From contig NW_006499799.1 in NCBI RefSeq assembly GCF_000471905.2, forward strand, positions 1,277,339 through 1,341,338: a DNA stretch of 64,000 nt. The letters run 5' to 3'. The DNA is from Amborella trichopoda. Lineage: Eukaryota; Streptophyta; Magnoliopsida; Amborellales; Amborellaceae. Of the stretch, positions 60,781-64,000 are shown piece by piece. The stretch's first letter is position 1, and each line of letters opens with the position of its first letter. The notes beneath the pieces are model-generated. The model had not been told where the DNA came from and searched no databases. It worked only from the letters and a program-made list of their open reading frames with translations. The translations under genes and the position numbers were made by a program.

Positions 60781-61215
60781 ATGGTGCTAACTCGGTCGTG
60801 GGAGATGTACTTTGATGGAACATTCCAGTCTAATAGAGGGGGTGCTGGAGTCATGTTCTTGACTCCCGATGGTGGAATGATTCCTTTATCCTTCTCACTC
60901 ACAGAGGCATTTTCTCATAATGAGGCTGAATACCAAGCCCTCATAATCAGATTGGCGATCGCCCGAGAGCTAGACCTAAAATAGTTGGACATCTTCGGCA
61001 ACTCTGAGCTGGTCATTTGATAGCTCAAGGGGATTTATGACATAAGGAGGGATACTCTCAAGCCTTATCATGACATGGCCAAATCTTATATGGCCTAGTT
61101 CGATGATTTCCCCCTAAGTCATATCCCTAGAAGGCTAAATTTGCAGGCCGATGCGCTCGAAAAGCTCGGGGCCACCATTCAACTATCTTCACCAGGGCCT
61201 ACGCCGATCTAGGTA
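60781..61215 (+). pseudogene. Archaeal-type RNase H of the second Tat element
   Basis: EMYFDGTFQSNRGGAGVMFL keeps the first Asp. SLTEAFSHNEAEYQALI contains the conserved Glu. DIFGNSELVI has Asn where Asp is expected (the first copy has YADSELVI). SHIPRRLNLQADALEKLG holds the last Asp. Stops at 60982 and about 61018 and further TAGs interrupt. Confidence 0.87.
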
Positions 61216-61843
61216 ATGGAATGGAGACATGTTGACTTGAGAACCGCAGTTGATGCAGGTGATGAGAGGGATGTCTTCCCTGAATGCCCGCCTTATCCAT
61301 TTGGAGCACTTTTTGCAGCCAAGGATGTCATTAAGGTAGAGCAGGAAATGTCAATGGGATGTTCTCTTTCGCCGATCGTTTGGGGGAATTCTCCTTAGAT
61401 GCATCGATGCACAAGGGTCAAATAAGGTCTTGGAAGAAGTGCATTCAGGTATCTGTGGGCTGCATCAGTCCGGCCTAAACTCTATGAACGCATATGCAGA
61501 CTCGGGTATTATTGGCCTTCAATGGTGACTGATGCCCAAACTATGCTAAAAGATGTTAGGTGTGCCAAATGCACTCAAGCCTCATTCATCAGCCCCAAGA
61601 GCCTCTCCATCCTACAGTGGTATCATGGCCCTTTTCTCATTGGGGTGTGGACATTATAGAGCCCATCGACCCTCCTTCTTCATTGGGCCATGCCTTCATC
61701 CTAGCAGCGACAAATTACTTTTCTAAGTGGCCTGAAGCGGTCCCTCTTAAGCAGGTTCCAGGGGCCACTGTGGGCAACTTCGTGCGTCCCCACATCATAT
61801 ATCAGTTTCGGGTTCTGGACAGAATAATATCTGATAACGGGCC
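61216..61843 (+). pseudogene. Integrase of the second Tat element, cut by LTR sequence
   Basis: PYPFGALFAAKDVI near 61300, then MCQMHSSLIHQP, PFSHWGVDIIEP (first catalytic Asp), YFSKWPEAVPLKQVPGATV and DRIISDNG (second Asp) at about 61835. Immediately after SDNG the sequence becomes the Tat LTR start, so the catalytic Glu and the C-terminal domain are absent from the window. Confidence 0.88.
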
Positions 61844-63845
61844 TGTTGGAAGACATTTTTCTTCATCATGGGTCCCCGATCAATAAAGGCTAACAAACAG
61901 TGAAAATTCTGATAGTCACATAATGGCCCCAGAACTGGTCAAGATCTTCATAAAGACTCTCAAAAGTCTCCTGCCAAGTTTCGTCACATTCTGACATATC
62001 TAAGACAATGCAAACTGAGAAACAGTTTCGGCATAATCATCCTCTAACACCCTAAAACGGAACCCTATAACTAGAACTATATTTTCAGTATGTCAAAGTG
62101 TCATGGGACCACTGCCCTTGGATCTGGCACGGTTGAAAACCCCTAAGGGTCAAATTTCACCTTAAAAAGACACTCCAAAAAAATTTCTAGGGAAAGATCG
62201 AAACAGGAGGAGCCGCATGCTATTCCAGTGTGGCCACCCTGCAACTAAATGTCATTAAAGGGACAGTCATCAATAGTGACTTGCGATGCTTATATCTCCC
62301 TTGTCCGAGATCGTATTGTGCTCAAACTTGTTGGAACGTGTTCGTCTCTTCAAAACGAGCATTTCGATATGTGACACGCCTCGCGACGATGCCTGAGCGC
62401 TATGAAAAGCTAGAGAGAAGTTGCTCATTCGTGAAGAAAGTTACAGAAAAATCAGCAACGTCGCACCTCGCTCAAGCAGCAAAATCATGCCACTTGCGAA
62501 CCCGATCAACGCTAAACCAGTTCCATCACGTGCATAAGGTCTAGGGCTATCTCTAGTTCGAAACCTGTGTCGGATTCTGCACACGAAGCCAATGAATTGA
62601 CTGCAAATTCTGGCATTGAAATTCCAGATTCCGGCCAAAACTCCGAAGTTGCAAAATCTTCGTCCGGACACAGAATCGAGCTGCGTTTGTTATCATGTGA
62701 TCGTGATGGCATGCTCAGTGTGAGCCAGCAAATAAATCAAATAAAAACATCAAGGAATAAGCACACTATCGATCCGAAGTTTTAAGATTAATCCAAATTT
62801 CAAGACACATAATCGTGCCCTAAAAACACGATCCATGGCTCGAAGTTGGTATCAAATCGATCGTCATGCCGAGTTCTACGTGAAAACTACCATCTTTCAA
62901 TCAAACAACCATCAGAACAACCCTGGATCACCCATGAAAAAGCATGCATATTTTAGGGCAGCACAGGGACTGTTTTGAAATTCCACAAATTGTTAGGAAG
63001 GAGCAAATCTTTCATGTTGCACCTTATTTTTCAATTTCTTTTAATTAAGTTAAATCTTAATTTCTAGTAATTAAGTTTAATTTTGATCAATCCACCCATA
63101 TTTTGGCACAATTCTATATATACCACGTACTACCATTGTAGAAGACCCTTCACTTGCTTAATAAGATTTTTTTTATCTTGTCTATTGTTGGATCACATCT
63201 TGAGAGGGAGTGGAAGGAGAGATAAACTTTTGGATCAGTACCCTTAGGCCTAGTGTAAACCTCTTTCTCTCTCTTCTCTTTTTCTCTCTTCTCTCTCTTC
63301 TCTTCCTCTCTCTTTCTTTCTCCCTTTTCACATACGACAGAGCCCATAGCCGTTTGTGTTTCACTTTTTCTCATTCTCTTTTCCTCTTTTTTTTTTGTGG
63401 TCTCGCTTGACTATTATCTCTCTCTTCTCTCTTCCCAGTGGTCTCTCACGACCATCAACCTTCCTTTTTTTGCTTTTCATTTTACCCCTGCATGAACACT
63501 TCTTCTATGTAAACCCTCGGGTCCACCTCCTCCTTTTTTTTCCAAATGGTCCCTCATGTTCGTCCCTTCTCATTTCTTTTTTCGTACTCCCTCATAGCAC
63601 CCTTCTTAGTACACCTTGATAATGACTCTCTCTCTCTCACACCCCAGGTACTCCTCGGTGATGACTCCCTCTCTCTCACGCCGGTCCTATCAGATCACCA
63701 CGCCCCAAATCCTTCTTCCCCTAACCCGGCGTGAATATAATCCCTCGCCGCGCTGCGCGTGAACATAACCTATCGCCGCGCGAACCTCTACCTATCGCCG
63801 TCTCGTGCGAACCTCCTATTGTCGTCTCAAGCGAACCTCTTACCC
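61844..63845 (+). repeat. Tat LTR, third plus-strand copy
   Basis: Starts TGTTGGAAGACATTTTTC and tracks the LTR at 1030 and 23404 through 'taatggccccagaactggtcaagatcttcataa', the 'acgtgatc' segment and the CT-rich tract (63250-63330). TATATATA lies at 63115-63122. From about 63400 it diverges. The last part contains ~27-bp 'gcgcgaacctctacctatcgccgt' subrepeats (63735-63840). The end is not reached: another transposon terminus begins at 63846. Confidence 0.82.
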
Positions 63846-64000
63846 AATGGTTTAAAAAGCGAATCGGTGACCCTGATCGGGCATCGCAAAAACCGATCCG
63901 GATCGGCGAATCGACGATCCAGATCGGAAATCGGCTGAATCGGTCGGATTAAAGCTTACAAAAAAATCCGAAAAAATTTATAAAATTCATTATAAATATT
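63846..64000. mobile_element. Left end of another hAT-like element (runs off the window)
   Basis: CAATGGTTTAAAAAGCGAATCGG closely resembles the hAT terminus at 49640 (CAGTGATTCAAAAAGCGGACCG). It is followed by clustered subterminal GATCGG/CCGATC and CGAATCG motifs. No coding sequence is reached. Confidence 0.65.

Larger units (their letters stand above)
54511..61843 (+). mobile_element. Second plus-strand Tat element, LTR tail plus gag-pol
   Basis: Begins with the last ~215 bp of a Tat LTR (54511-54724, matching 4020-4242) followed by the PBS motif (54730-54750), leader, gag, linker, RT, RNase H, archaeal-type RNase H and integrase. It lacks the upstream LTR body, and integrase stops abruptly at 61843, where a full LTR start begins. 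It serves as the uninterrupted reference for the gag split in the first element. About as decayed as the first, but not interrupted in gag. Confidence 0.88.

Overview
The window looks like repeat-dominated nuclear DNA of a flowering plant. Nothing here is prokaryotic: there are no operons, Shine-Dalgarno-led genes or CRISPR arrays. The coding material is plant LTR-retrotransposon gag/pol (Ty3/gypsy, Tat lineage and a Tekay/Del-like chromovirus), a Ty1/copia scrap, hAT and FAR1/MULE-type transposases, and short pieces of two plant gene families (AMMECR1 and BTB/POZ-TAZ 'BT'). The species cannot be fixed from what I can read. Three runs of N (20, 49 and 20 bases) show it is a gapped assembly.

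Layout. (1) 1-1029: flank with a 39-bp tandem array, a 20-N gap and a TA microsatellite. (2) 1030-26658: one very large, old Tat-lineage element with ~3.2-kb LTRs (1030-4242 and 23404-26658), a decayed gag-pol (5.6-19.0 kb) and a 4.4-kb repeat-rich 3' untranslated region. Its gag is interrupted by a complete nested chromovirus (6947-13959) flanked by the 5-bp target duplication GCATA. (3) 26659-32228: internal pol region of a third, minus-strand Tat/Ogre-like element (protease to integrase, no LTR seen). (4) 32229-34487: 5'-truncated, broken FAR1-like MULE transposase. (5) 34.5-45 kb: AT-rich low-copy DNA with a BT-like exon on the minus strand (36010-36398), a non-autonomous hAT-like element with 8-bp flanking repeats (39093-40472), and the first two of three copies of a ~280-bp MITE. 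(6) 45087-47511: the most gene-like part, a TATA box and the first two coding exons of an AMMECR1-family gene. Its later exons are not visible. (7) 48.4 kb copia scrap; 49640-52480 a right-truncated hAT transposon. (8) 52480-54510: reverse-oriented Tat LTR fragment followed by two tandem arrays. (9) 54511-61843: a second plus-strand Tat element, decayed gag-pol. At 61844, inside integrase, it meets another copy of the same LTR (61844-63845). (10) 63846 to the end: left terminus of another hAT-like element.

How it fits together. Nearly all of the sequence is layered transposon insertion and decay. All polyproteins carry stops and frameshifts, so none looks autonomous now. The Tat copies share LTR and gag-pol sequence and are recognisable by a second, archaeal-type RNase H between the ordinary RNase H and integrase. 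The only locus with intact splice sites, promoter and uninterrupted reading frame is the partial AMMECR1 gene. I did not find evidence for a new biological system. The most interesting items are the nested chronology, the satellite-like arrays tied to Tat elements, the hairpin-ended MITE family, and the two broken host-gene pieces.
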